In this document: positions 45,962 through 56,559 of the stretch, piece by piece
Layout of the letters: every line of letters begins with the position of its first letter
How positions within the stretch are numbered: position 1 is the stretch's first letter
Origin: Eretmocerus hayati
Lineage: Eukaryota > Arthropoda > Insecta > Hymenoptera > Aphelinidae
Direction of reading: 5' to 3'
Length of the DNA stretch: 64,000 bases
Assembly (NCBI GenBank): GCA_029851415.1
Contig: CM056743.1
Span: 1,860,001 to 1,924,000 of the forward strand
Notes under the pieces: model-generated
Told to the model about the DNA's origin: nothing
Seen by the model: the letters and a program-made list of their open reading frames with translations, nothing else
Database searches by the model: none
Translations under genes and position numbers: made by a program

Positions 45962-47247
45962 TGAAGGATGCCGGTTATGCCAGCATCTTTCATAAATTGA
46001 AGAGAATCAACATTGACGTGAAAAGAGTTTTTGATTAAACGAAAGCGAATGATTTTATGCGACAATCTTTTTGTGTGTGCGCGAGGGCGGGTTAGACTGA
46101 CCGGAGCGAGTGCAATGCTCCAAGTCAGGATCCTTCTTCTTCTTCTGGTTCTGTGTTGCGACGATGTTCTTCGCCAGGATACTCAATATGATAATTCAAA
46201 ATGTCTTTCAAAAAGCATGAGGTGCGGGTCGGCAACAATTGAATTGAAAACTCACTAGCACTTTCAATTATAAAATGATGATTTATATACGAAAGTTGAA
46301 TCAGTTATTCACATATCTCGGAGCCTCAATTGATTTCGGTCGCACTCGCACACACACTCCCGTAAGGTCCAGGGCATGACCTATATGAATGCGCGTTCTC
46401 GCCCGGCGGAACGGCGAGACGGCGTTACGATAGTAGCGCGGCCCTGCGTGCGCGATATGTTTCGTGACTCGGATAAAAATTGAACTATATCTTCTCTAGG
46501 TAGGCGCGGGGCCTTATATAGGCCCGGGCCCTTACAAAGACTGCTAACGGCATATGTCGATAATACAATCAGAATTTCATGAAGGTCACGGTGCGTCGCG
46601 TTAGTGTCGTTCCAAAACTCTCTAACGCGTTCTGGCGTTCTTGCAGTTGCTAACTTGAGGCATTCACGGTACCTCGCGTTTCGATGTGCCAACGTAAGGG
46701 CTCACGGCGCGTGCCGTGAACGCATGATGCCTCGCGCGAGGGCTACGCAAGGTGTCGTTAGATGTTTGTATAATCGCTGCGCGTCATGACGTGAACGCAG
46801 GGTTACCCTAATGCGGGGGAACGCTCGGGCGCGTGAATGATCGTACCGTTCTGGAGTAGCGGCGCGTGGCGTGACTCTAGGCACCAACGCATACGGAAGA
46901 ACGCGCGGCGGCGTTGCCGATGGTTATACCGTGAATTAATGCCCTACGGCATCTCGTTATCGGAAAAGCATATTGAATCACTGCTCGCGGCGTTATTTAA
47001 CACTCCAAAGCGCTCACGGCGCGTCGCGTAAGTTACATTTAAAAATACATATATTCACGCCTTGATGCGTACGTCGCATGGCTTACTAGATAATTGAGAA
47101 ATCGCGTCAATCGGTTTGAAAATAATCGTATACATTAACTTCAGTCACAATTTTCGGCCACAAAAAAAAATTTGTTTTACGCGTAGTCTCGTGAATTTGT
47201 ATTACGCGCATACGCGCCTACCGCATACAATCTTGGCGCGTATGACA
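45962..47247 (-). repeat. 3' LTR
   Basis: 1286 bp, starting TGTCATACGCGCC and ending ATCCTTCA on the minus strand. A consensus CCTATATAAGG TATA box lies near 46513-46522 (minus). The U3 part is rich in CpG and in dyads such as aacgcgcggcggcgtt. Confidence 0.9.
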
Positions 47248-47418
47248 AACGGCCCTGAAATTCTCGAGACGGAGAGTAAAAAGACAACAGATTTTCTTTT
47301 TGTGGGATGAAGTCCCCATACACCATCCAACCGCGTGACAAAAGACTTAAGAAATTCTACGGATATTCATTCATTCGCGCGAGAGGCTAATACAATTTTT
47401 CTTACATGGATTAGACAA

Positions 47419-49425
47419 TCATTCGTTGGCGATGTGGTCTCCTGGCGTGGCTGCGTCCTTGATGTCGTCTCCGCTCGTGAGTGTACTGGATACACCAGGT
47501 CTTCGTGTGAACCGCATCGTTACGGTCGAGCGGGCCTCGTCCTCCTCGTCGACGAGCATCGCAAAGAACTCGTCGTCACCATAAGATACCTCGGGACCGT
47601 TGGTGCACGTAGCTTCTGGTGCACCGCCCATTGGAGCAATATCATCGAGCAGTCGGAATGGGTTGACGAGTCGGGCGGTTGCGTCTGGCTGGATTAGTTG
47701 TGGAAACTCGTATCCGCTGATGGTTGCGCTGGCGGCCCCGTGAGTAGGCGTCGTAGTTGAATCAGCGATGGCGCATTCGATCCCATCGCCGAGCGGCGCT
47801 GGCCCTTGCTCCGCGACGTAATCGCCCATCCTGGCGTCTTCGTACAGAGCTGCGAAATGTTCCCGAGCTCGGTCATAGGTCAGGGGAGAGCCTACGTGGT
47901 CACTAATATTCATTGGTTCAACGTTCTCGACGGCTTCCTGGTGAACCTCTCCCTCGCGTGGCGACTCCGGTGCAGGGTATGGTGGTGCGGCGGCTGAACG
48001 GGTGGCTGCGTGCCAGACGATGTGGTTCGAGAGCTCCTCCTGGAGCTCCGACAGTCGCCGCGTCGGGTCTCTTGCCGCGACATTCGTTGATGGCTTGCGG
48101 GGTTGTCGTCTCGGTGCCGCTGGTGCTCCTACCGGCATATCCCTGACCGGCCGTTGCTCCGGTGTGGTTGGCCTTGGTGCGGCGTGTGTTGCAAGCGCGA
48201 GCGCGAGTTTAGTTTTGAGCGCACCCAGGGTCCTCCGCGGCTTCCGCTTCCTGTTTGCCGTTGCAAAAAACGGAGTTTTCTCCGCGCTCCTGGACTGCTT
48301 GGCTGGCTTGGAGGTAGACGGTGGAAGCGCCGCGCCCAGCCCGATGAGTTCATTTTCGCGGTCGTCCTGGACTCTCTTCTTCCGGAACAGTTTTTTTAAG
48401 GCACGGTACTCTTGCTCTTCTTTGCGCTGCTTGTGTAGCGCTGCCCTCTCTCGTCCAAGGCGCAGTTCCCGATGAGTCTTGATATATTCGAGCATTAACA
48501 TTTCAGTCTCATTGCACTCGTTTTCCCAATAGTTCTTTGCGAGCGCGTACACTTCCTCCGGTACCACTGGCATATTGGCTTCACTCGGTGGGTACACAAA
48601 GAATAACGGAGGCTCGAACACTGGTTTTGGAGCACTGAACGGGTCACTAATCGGAGCACACGCGTGGTTTGAAGTGTCGATTGCCGGCGCGTAGTTATAG
48701 CAAGGGCTCTGCTCCGTAACCGACCACTGCCACGCGGCATTGCGGGCAGCGCGCTCTGCCCTTGAGCGGCGGTGAAGGCGAAGGGGGAAGGAGCAGCTGC
48801 GTGCGCGCGCAGATTTCCGCAGTCTTCTCTCCGCATAGGGGCCCTCTCCTTCACAGTCTTCTTCCCCTGATGAATACGCTGACGAGGATGACTCTTGCGT
48901 TTTCTTGTGGTCCCGCGGTCCGTTCTGTTCGCTTGCGGAATCCGATGCATCCCCTTCGTCCGATGAGGCATACTGGATTCTAATTTTCAATAGGGCCTTA
49001 GATAGGCTGGCTGCATATGACGGCGAGATGTCTCGACGCGTATGTTGAGGGCCCATCCGCGGCGTGTGGCCATGAGGCGGATGGATGAGTGTTTCGGTGA
49101 GCATCGGTTGATGCTCGTGCACATGCTGCAATGTGGCGGCATCCGCGGGTGAAGCTGTTCCCCTTGGGCGGATGGATTGCGGTGCTTCTTCTTGGAGGCT
49201 TAGGCGTGAGCTCCGTCCGGAGTCACTGGTCGGCCACGAGTCTTCTTGCATCAGGCTTTCTGTTGTAGACTCCGAATCCGCGATCGTGGCCTTGGACGAT
49301 AGGCTGGGATCCGCGATGTCGTCCTCTTTCGGCCAGAATCCCCCTGGCGCGCCAGACAGCCATAGACGGACCTTTAACACCGCCGTCGGCGCTACGTCGT
49401 GCTGGGGTCGCGGCACTTGCTCCAT
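47419..49425 (-). CDS. 668-aa protein of the LTR element, function unknown
   Basis: An ATG at 49425 is the first after an in-frame TGA; the ORF runs 668 codons almost to the 3' LTR. The chain is largely low-complexity and Ala/Pro/Ser-rich. It has an acidic-Ser stretch (ESSSSAYSSGEEDCEGEG), an Arg-rich block (LRLHRRSRAERAARN), a central charged helical segment (TEMLMLEYIKTHRELRLGRE) with a following KKLFRKKR, and an acidic C-terminal third. No CCHC knuckle, protease DTG, RT or integrase motif is visible. In position it replaces gag-pol. It might be a divergent gag or a captured or newly evolved ORF. The long open frame in a GC-rich region and near-identical LTRs argue it is intact. Confidence 0.65.
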   Translation of the reverse strand: MEQVPRPQHDVAPTAVLKVRLWLSGAPGGFWPKEDDIADPSLSSKATIADSESTTESLMQEDSWPTSDSGRSSRLSLQEEAPQSIRPRGTASPADAATLQHVHEHQPMLTETLIHPPHGHTPRMGPQHTRRDISPSYAASLSKALLKIRIQYASSDEGDASDSASEQNGPRDHKKTQESSSSAYSSGEEDCEGEGPYAERRLRKSARARSCSFPLRLHRRSRAERAARNAAWQWSVTEQSPCYNYAPAIDTSNHACAPISDPFSAPKPVFEPPLFFVYPPSEANMPVVPEEVYALAKNYWENECNETEMLMLEYIKTHRELRLGRERAALHKQRKEEQEYRALKKLFRKKRVQDDRENELIGLGAALPPSTSKPAKQSRSAEKTPFFATANRKRKPRRTLGALKTKLALALATHAAPRPTTPEQRPVRDMPVGAPAAPRRQPRKPSTNVAARDPTRRLSELQEELSNHIVWHAATRSAAAPPYPAPESPREGEVHQEAVENVEPMNISDHVGSPLTYDRAREHFAALYEDARMGDYVAEQGPAPLGDGIECAIADSTTTPTHGAASATISGYEFPQLIQPDATARLVNPFRLLDDIAPMGGAPEATCTNGPEVSYGDDEFFAMLVDEEDEARSTVTMRFTRRPGVSSTLTSGDDIKDAATPGDHIANE

Positions 49426-49484
49426 CCTCACTCGGGCTTTTTGCTTTCACCGGAGTGGTCGAGCGATGACACCGTGGACGCCCC

Positions 49485-49781
49485 TCACTCGAGCTTTCTC
49501 TTCTTCACTGGAGTGCTGTCCTCTGTAGCTACACTCGGGCTTTTGTCTTCCACCGGAGTGCCGAGGCGATGGTCCGGGAAGGGGCTTTTCCTTTTTTCAC
49601 CGCTTTCCCTTTCTATGACGTCTTGGTGGGTAGAGATGAGGTCGTCCGCGTAGACTGGGTAGATGATGTTATTCTTCAATAGTTCCGAAAAGGTGCGTGA
49701 TGCGGCCCTGTGAGCCGTAATCGCGGATGGTCGTTGTGGGCGCCACTGGATCTCGTCATCCAGATCGATCCGATGCTGCAT
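49485..49781 (-). CDS. Leader-proximal 98-aa ORF of the LTR element
   Basis: An ATG at 49781, about 80 nt after the primer site, opens 98 codons ending in the basic motif STPVKKRKLE, a possible nuclear localisation signal. The C-terminal part repeats a TPVEDKSPS / TPVKKRKLE theme, and a third copy (TPVKAKSPSE) continues just downstream in another frame, which hints at a frameshift after repeat expansion. Position suggests a gag-like or accessory product. No gag domain or zinc knuckle is seen, and it is not recognised. Confidence 0.45.
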   Translation of the reverse strand: MQHRIDLDDEIQWRPQRPSAITAHRAASRTFSELLKNNIIYPVYADDLISTHQDVIERESGEKRKSPFPDHRLGTPVEDKSPSVATEDSTPVKKRKLE

Positions 49782-49858
49782 GAGCTGACTTGATCACTTT
49801 CCTAACTTCTTGAGCACGTACTCTTCTTTCTCGGGCACTTCGCGGTGTTCGAACAGCC

Positions 49859-49874
49859 CGGGAGTTGGGCGCCA
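49859..49874 (-). promoter_or_regulatory. Primer-binding site, tRNA-Lys type
   Basis: On the minus strand TGGCGCCCAAC begins three bases after the 5' LTR end. It is complementary to a tRNA 3' end ..GTTGGGCGCCA, as in tRNA-Lys(CUU). Pairing beyond the eleventh base breaks down. Confidence 0.7.
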
Positions 49875-49877
49875 AAT

Positions 49878-51163
49878 TGAAGGATGCCGGTTATGCCAGC
49901 ATCTTTCATAAATTGAAGAGAATCAACATTGACGTGAAAAGAGTTTTTGATTAAACGAAAGCGAATGATTTTATGCGACAATCTTTTTGTGTGTGCGCGA
50001 GGGCGGGTTAGACTGACCGGAGCGAGTGCAATGCTCCAAGTCAGGATCCTTCTTCTTCTTCTGGTTCTGTGCTGCGACGATGTTCTTCGCCAGGATACTC
50101 AATATGATAATTCAAAATGTCTTTCAAAAAGCATGAGGTGCGGGTCGGCAACAATTGAATTGAAAACTCACTAGCACTTTCAATTATAAAATGATGATTT
50201 ATATACGAAAGTTGAATCAGTTATTCACATATCTCGGAGCCTCAATTGATTTCGGTCGCACTCGCACACACACTCCCGTAAGGTCCAGGGCATGACCTAT
50301 ATGAATGCGCGTTCTCGCCCGGCGGAACGGCGAGACGGCGTTACGATAGTAGCGCGGCCCTGCGTGCGCGATATGTTTCGTGACTCGGATAAAAATTGAA
50401 CTATATCTTCTCTAGGTAGGCGCGGGGCCTTACATAGGCCCGGGCCCTTACAAAGACTGCTAACGGCATATGTCGATAATACAATCAGAATTTCATGAAG
50501 GTCACGGTGCGTCGCGTTAGTGTCGTTCCAAAACTCTCTAACGCGTTCTGGCGTTCTTGCAGTTGCTAACTTGAGGCATTCACGGTACCTCGCGTTTCGA
50601 TGTGCCAACGTAAGGGCTCACGGCGCGTGCCGTGAACGCATGATGCCTCGCGCGAGGGCTACGCAAGGTGTCGTTAGATGTTTGTATAATCGCTGCGCGT
50701 CATGACGTGAACGCAGGGTTACCCTAATGCGGGGGAACGCTCGGGCGCGTGAATGATCGTACCGTTCTGGAGTAGCGGCGCGTGGCGTGACTCTAGGCAC
50801 CAACGCATACGGAAGAACGCGCGGCGGCGTTGCCGATGGTTATACCGTGAATTAATGCCCTACGGCATCTCGTTATCGGAAAAGCATATTGAATCACTGC
50901 TCGCGGCGTTATTTAACACTCCAAAGCGCTCACGGCGCGTCGCGTAAGTTACATTTAAAAATACATATATTCACGCCTTGATGCGTACGTCGCATGGCTT
51001 ACTAGATAATTGAGAAATCGCGTCAATCGGTTTGAAAATAATCGTATACATTAACTTCAGTCACAATTTTCGGCCACAAAAAAAAATTTGTTTTACGCGT
51101 AGTCTCGTGAATTTGTATTACGCGCATACGCGCCTACCGCATACAATCTTGGCGCGTATGACA
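49878..51163 (-). repeat. 5' LTR
   Basis: Same length as the 3' LTR. One of the two differences I found lies inside the presumed TATA box (CCTATGTAAGG instead of CCTATATAAGG near 50430). The other is a C/T near 50070. Confidence 0.9.
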
Positions 51164-54106
51164 ATTTTATGTAGTAATCTCTCTTTGACATTCATTAAAG
51201 TAAAATATTCTGATAGTAAACCTAACGAAATTGTTGCAAAGCGTTGCAAGCAATAACTGGGTGCTTACTTCTTGAAGTTACCAAATGAGAATTTCAAGTA
51301 TGCCAACATCCTATTCTTTCGTCTCATTCCATCACCAGCGTTGCCAGAAATCAGTCAGTCCCCTGTATAAAACAGCTACACTTTACAAAAGTAATGAATG
51401 CGCACACATTGCATGTAATATCAATCAATAAAGAACGCACGAACCATCCGAAGCCAATAGAATCTGGCATTTAAAGATATTTGACTTTGAGAATACTTTT
51501 ATTGTAGAGCTCGAAACATGTCATTAATGAATGACCTATTCCCACTATGTTTTCTTAGCATGAGCCCTTGTGGGCAATACCAAAGTCTGTAACTCTAAAG
51601 CCCTTGAGCATCCAACTGTACACCTTCAGATATCGTCTTTGGGGGTTGGATGAGACTGTTCACCAAAACCAGAGACCTACATCTCGTGCACCCCTGGTTA
51701 GCTCAAATCGATATAAGTTTCGCAAAAAATTTACGTTATTTTTGTGCCTCCACGCTACTTCTCTGTACCATTGCCATAATCCATAACCCATCATTCACCA
51801 ACCTACCCATGACCCATACGGCCACCCGACCACGGACCCACCCACCCATCTACCCACTCATCCACCCACCCATGATATTTTAGTCCTTCCACATAGGCAA
51901 CCAGATACGAGGGATCCGGACGAACAAAATTTAGACTGGCGCTTAATTATTGGAAAAAAAAATTCGATGATGCAATTACATTGCAATGCCTAGGGGAGTA
52001 TCCAAAATAACACACGACGTGACAAGTGAATGAATCGAACAATCTTTCACGTAACTCCAAATCGAACAATCTGCTGTAACTCCTCATAACTCAATTCCTC
52101 ACGACTCAATTCCTCATAACACATTCCCACCAATTCACCAAACCGTGTCCCACACGGCCACTGTTCCACCTACCCATGACCCATACGACCACCCGATCAC
52201 AGATCCACTCATCGACCCATCACCCACGGATTCACCAACCTGCCCATGACCCATACGGCCACCCAATCACTGAATGAAAGCCAACCGGACCAAACTAGAG
52301 CGAACTACACCGGATGAGGCCTAGGTACACGTAATTAGACCTAATTCCAGCATTTCTATTCCCATGACTATGCCTCATTTCTGATAATTCATTCCTCATC
52401 ACAGACTCCGCAAAACTCGTTCCTCATAACTCGAGTTCCTCATGATTCGAGTTCCTCATAACTCGAGCTCCTCATAAGTCATGACTCGTTCTTCAGAGGT
52501 GTTTATACATGATTCTCCATAATTCGTGCCTCATACCTCATAGCAATCCATCCATCCATCCATCGACTCACCCACCCACCACCCCACCCAACCATCCACC
52601 CACCCATTACACTTCACCCCTTCTGAAAAGGCGACCTGATGTGCGGCATGTGGACGGACAAATTTTGCCTGGCTCCTTAATTGTTATAATTCCTTTGTTT
52701 CGTATTACAATGCCATTATTGAGTGCAGGTGACGAAAAATTGAAATCCCGAGTCTAGAGGAGAACGTTAGATTTTATACCACACCAAAAACTGGAAATGT
52801 AAGTTGCCGGCGTAACTTTGAAACTAAATAAGACTCGCATGAACGTTCAGTTCAGCTGAAAGATATAGCCGATTCATGCTGTTACGCTACGATTATTGCT
52901 CATCATCTCTCTCATCGTTGAGGATATATTGCTATCAAGTTCATCACCATGATCAAATGCCTGAATTATGAGAAAACGTATCAGATTTCTGTCTCTTGAT
53001 AAATGCTCCAGAAGAATATGTCGCCAATAACCTATCCATCAGTAAATTAACCATTGACACTCTGTGAAGCTTATCAAACCTGTTGGGTCGGGGCTCATTA
53101 GCTTCTGAATTTGATGTGAGATTGAACTATGTCGAAAATAGGCTATGCTTTTACGACAGGCATGAGGTGCTTATTGCTGAAAAAACCTCTATCGTGGCAT
53201 GGACTATCGTCAAGCTTCGATATTTGTGTATATTCTGAGGTAATTAGTTTGTGGAAAAACATGAGAGATCAGTGTACGAATCATTTCGTATAGAGAATAT
53301 CCACAATTGAATTACTGGAATTTTTCATCTCCATTCATGACTCGACATTTTTTTATCAGAAGGGGGTTCCAACGAGAATAATAATATCATGGTCGTGATA
53401 TTTATCAAATGATTTGAAATCATCCAGCAATACAATTCAAAACTGGCCGACAAGTCAATAGGTTCTCATGAGCTATCAAAAATTACTGAGATTGAGGAGG
53501 TCTTGTATGAGAACAATTTCTATTCAAGTTATCATAGTATCATTTGCTCAGCTTGACACGAGTTGTGATCTGTGTTGCATGTATCCATTCGAGTTGTCAT
53601 TTGGAACTTTCTACCTCTCAATCTATGACGTACTCCAATCCACAATTATATCAGATAATTCGCTGATTGGGTGAAATTCTACCAAATTCGAATCAAACTC
53701 TGCCGACCGACGCTCTCTAGAATTTTCTAGCATCACAATAAGAATCATCAGACAATAATACTGACGATTCTCATAACAAGCGTTGCAGCCATGACTAATA
53801 CAAACGAAAGTCTTGTGATGAACTGTTTACGACGATCAAAGATTCTCTGAAATCGCTCCAAACAAAATGAGGAGAAACCGGTCATCGGTAGAATGTATAA
53901 CTCGATATCTGTCATGAATTCCATGGATACAGACTGTACTAGACACCATCCATCTTTCCCTTAACCTATCCACCGGACCATCTACCCACTCACCAACCAA
54001 CCCACGCCACCCATTGACCCATTCATGACTCATACCCCCACCATTCATACCACATCATTTTCACATAGGCAACCCGATACACAGGATCTGGACGTACAAA
54101 TTCTGG
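51164..54106. other. Low-complexity and non-coding
   Basis: Contains CCCACC/CATCCA simple repeats (51780-51880, 52140-52270, 52545-52610) and a 16-bp CTCATAACTCGAGTTC minisatellite (about 52426-52490). The short frame at 53508-53674 starts with a mildly hydrophobic leader (MRTISIQVIIVSFAQ) and contains four Cys, but no exon partners were found. Confidence 0.4.
52426..52490. repeat. 16-bp minisatellite CTCATAACTCGAGTTC
   Basis: Three to four copies, with looser relatives upstream (cctcataactcaattc near 52080). Confidence 0.75.
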
Positions 54107-54446
54107 CTAACAAGAGGAAGTCCAACCTTGCGGGTCCTGAATCTTGATGGAACTTTGAAAATTTTCTTGTTTTAGTGAGAAATGAAGGTGTCTCCAAGGG
54201 TTTTGTCCAATGGGCCTCCTATCCCGAGATACAACTATGGAGATTAGCATTTGCCATATATTAGGCTCATGTTAAAATGGCACATATTAAGATATACTGA
54301 CAATGCTAACCTTCATGGCTGTATCTCAGGATGGAAGCCCGATTAGACGAAACCCTTTTGGGTACCTTCATTTCTCACCATAACAATGAGATTCCCAGAA
54401 TTTCATAAAGATCCAGGACCCGCAAGGTTGGAACTCTCCTTGTGAG
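54107..54446. mobile_element. MITE of the CTAACAAG family, 340 bp
   Basis: Termini CTAACAAG and CTTGTgAG, with inverted arms tccaaccttgcgg / ccgcaaggttgga. The internal order is the same as in the copy at 15018-15355. No clear flanking duplication; it may be an older copy. Confidence 0.75.
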
Positions 54447-54758
54447 TATTCGAACGTTATTATATGAACTTGCAATAACCCAGAACTTCTGATACTTCAA
54501 TGGTAAGACATTTCAGAAATGCTTTTCGAACTACATTGTTTTAACAGAACTGGGAAGTTCATCAATTTCTCAACATCCCATCTGAATGACTAACAATGAT
54601 CGCTGCGTTCCAGGTGCCGAGGTATTTTTCAAAAATCATCCAAAATACATGCATTGAAAGCAGTCCTATAATTATCACCATGATTATCCCAAGTTAATCT
54701 CGAATCCGGCAGGTCACGCACCTTACGTCACTAACTGCTTGCGTAATTCGTCGTCATT

Positions 54759-55317
54759 TTAACTCACCGTCATTCTGCGTAGCTCTACAAATCTACGCAT
54801 GATGGGATGATTCAACCTCGCTCCTTTGTTCGCATCAATGTCATCATGATCATCATTTTGACTCAATATAGGTTTGTCTTCTCTATCAAATATTGAACTT
54901 GGAAGCTCAACGTACTTGAGGTTAGAGAGCTGAAGAACTCAACCAAACAATAATGATTCACGTACTTGAGGATTTGGGAATTGATGCACACCAATTTCGT
55001 TATTAGAAATCTTCTGCAGCAAAAGAAGAAACTAGATACTCGATCATAAACGGGTGATGTTCGATTGATTTTTGCATCAAAATAGAAGATGAAACAGTTG
55101 TATGCTCGGGTATCTCCAGGAGCACCCTATGTTACAAAAAGTTTTCTTTCCAAGCTCATCACTTCGGCAGATAAAGTCGTACCGGAGACTTCAACACCTT
55201 CGCTGCCAAGTCAAAAATCGCAGTTCTGTCCTTGTGTGCGGCAGGAGTGACTCTTGAATCACGCAGATATGTTAAACTCCATAAGACAAAAATCTTTATT
55301 ACACAGGAAAGGATCAT
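54759..55317 (-). CDS. Small secreted precursor of unknown family, 117 aa
   Basis: Three minus-strand exons join in frame: 55317-55183, 55013-54966 and 54929-54759. Donors are GTACGA and GTACGT; acceptors are ttgctgcag and gttcttcag. Both introns are phase 0. The N-terminus is a hydrophobic leader (MILSCVIKIFVLWSLTYL) followed by a polar region, so secretion is likely. Exon 3 has an acidic stretch (QNDDHDDIDAN) and a basic end (HPIMRRFVELRRMT). An acidic spacer before a cationic C-terminus is the layout of many peptide precursors, but no dibasic processing site is certain and no Cys is conserved. The stop (TAA 54761-54759) directly follows a GTGAGT that could be another donor, but no further exon was found. 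An acceptor-like tttgctcag just upstream of the ATG suggests a 5'UTR intron. The family is not recognised. Confidence 0.55.
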
Positions 55318-56040
55318 CGGGACCCACTGATGGATCCTGAGCAAACATGTGAAAAAAAGGAATTTTCTAGGTTATGAAATGATCCACAAAATCTCATGAG
55401 AATTGGTGTGATCGGATCACTTTCGTCAAAGTCGGAGGTGATTGATCGTAGAAGAATTTTTCACATCTTCAAGTTTGGTCACGGTCTCTCGAATAGCGCA
55501 TGAACCAAAGCACATGAACCATTAGATTGTTTTGTGATCTTCTAGATCCTTTTTATTCAGGATTGTCGTATGACGAAGCGTATCACAGCAGTCTTTAATT
55601 TGATTGCTACCCGTATTCTTATTTCTTCAAAATTCAGTAGGTACTATATGCACTGCTTAGAATCAGAGTAAAATTATTAGTCAACTCTGGAAAGCGCAAA
55701 GGATTATCCTGCAAATTTTCCAAATTTGGACGTATTTGCAGTAATTTTTCGCAGAAGGTTTCTTTTTCCTAATCCACGATGTTCTTTAGATTGAGGAATG
55801 ATCCAATTAATGATTTAATTTTGGAGGACCGCAGAATGGAAAAGTCCCAGAAGTGGACTCATTGACAGTCCAATTCATTTCTGAAATGTGCGTTTGATGA
55901 GAGTGGCCCGATTGGTATTTGTAACTCGACATGCGCAGAGGTCAATTGGGATGTGATTCTGCCAGTTTCTAATAGATCATTTTATTATGTATTTGCGAGA
56001 TGCGGGAAAAATAATATACATAAACTGACCTTGTTTACAG

Positions 56041-56141
56041 GCTACCACATCTTTCCAAATTGTTCATTCAATATGACGATTCAAGGATGTGGAAGGATTC
56101 GTCATAATCCCGGAGTAGTAATAGGAAACTCCAAAGAATGA
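56041..56141 (+). other. Possible terminal exon (weak)
   Basis: After a good acceptor (ccttgtttacag) the frame reads 33 codons (GYHIFPNCSFNMTIQGCGRI...) to a TGA, with two Cys and an N-glycosylation sequon. It lies upstream of the Kazal-like gene on the same strand. No upstream exon was found. Confidence 0.2.
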
Positions 56142-56430
56142 ATTCCAAACAACTTTGAATATGGAAAATTCTCGACCCTACTCATCATGCTTTAACATCC
56201 GAGGGTCACCCAAAACCAACAGGTGGTTGTTGACGTTATGGGTCACAACTGTACAAATTTTCCATTTGTTAAATATTGTGATGATTGAGCTAGATTGAAT
56301 CATGTATGTGCTTGAACTTGGTTAGATGGTATTTATCTTTAATACGCACCGATGAAAGACGCGGAAAGAATAATTATCGTAATAACACATAATTGACGTC
56401 ATTGAGGTACTTCGTGGTTCCTCTGGATAT

Positions 56431-56465
56431 TATATAAAGCGATTCAGTAGCCAAAAAGCCCAGTA
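56431..56465 (+). promoter_or_regulatory. TATA box and initiator of the Kazal-like gene
   Basis: TATATAAAG at 56431-56439 is followed 31 bases downstream by CCCAGTAT around 56459-56466, close to the arthropod initiator TCAGT. This predicts transcription start near 56462 and a 5'UTR of about 98 nt before the ATG at 56560. Confidence 0.7.
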
Positions 56466-56559
56466 TATGCATTTTTCTGTATTCTGTTCTGAACTTGAAA
56501 CAAGAACGTTTTCTATTCGCTTTAACTGAATTGTTGTGGTCAAAAAGTTTTACATCAAG

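Larger units (their letters stand above)
45962..51163 (-). mobile_element. Young LTR retroelement lacking pol
   Basis: Two direct repeats of exactly 1286 bp (45962-47247 and 49878-51163) begin TG and end CA. They are flanked by ATTT on both sides (45958-45961, 51164-51167), a 4-bp target duplication. On the minus strand the 5' LTR is followed after three bases by TGGCGCCCAAC, matching the 3' end expected of tRNA-Lys for 11 bases, which sets the orientation. I found only two differences between the LTRs, so insertion is recent. The 2630-bp interior contains two ORFs but no protease, reverse transcriptase, RNase H or integrase motifs. No obvious polypurine tract precedes the 3' LTR. This is a non-autonomous element, presumably moved by a related full-length one. 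Confidence 0.9.

Noticed and set aside
46031..46258. ORF with hydrophobic leader repeated at 49947-50174
   Set aside because: It lies inside both LTRs, antisense to the element, and is duplicated only because the LTRs are.
47419..48475. Plus-strand ORFs opposite the 668-aa frame (up to 157 codons)
   Set aside because: These are shadows of a GC-rich minus-strand coding frame, with no start or splice context.
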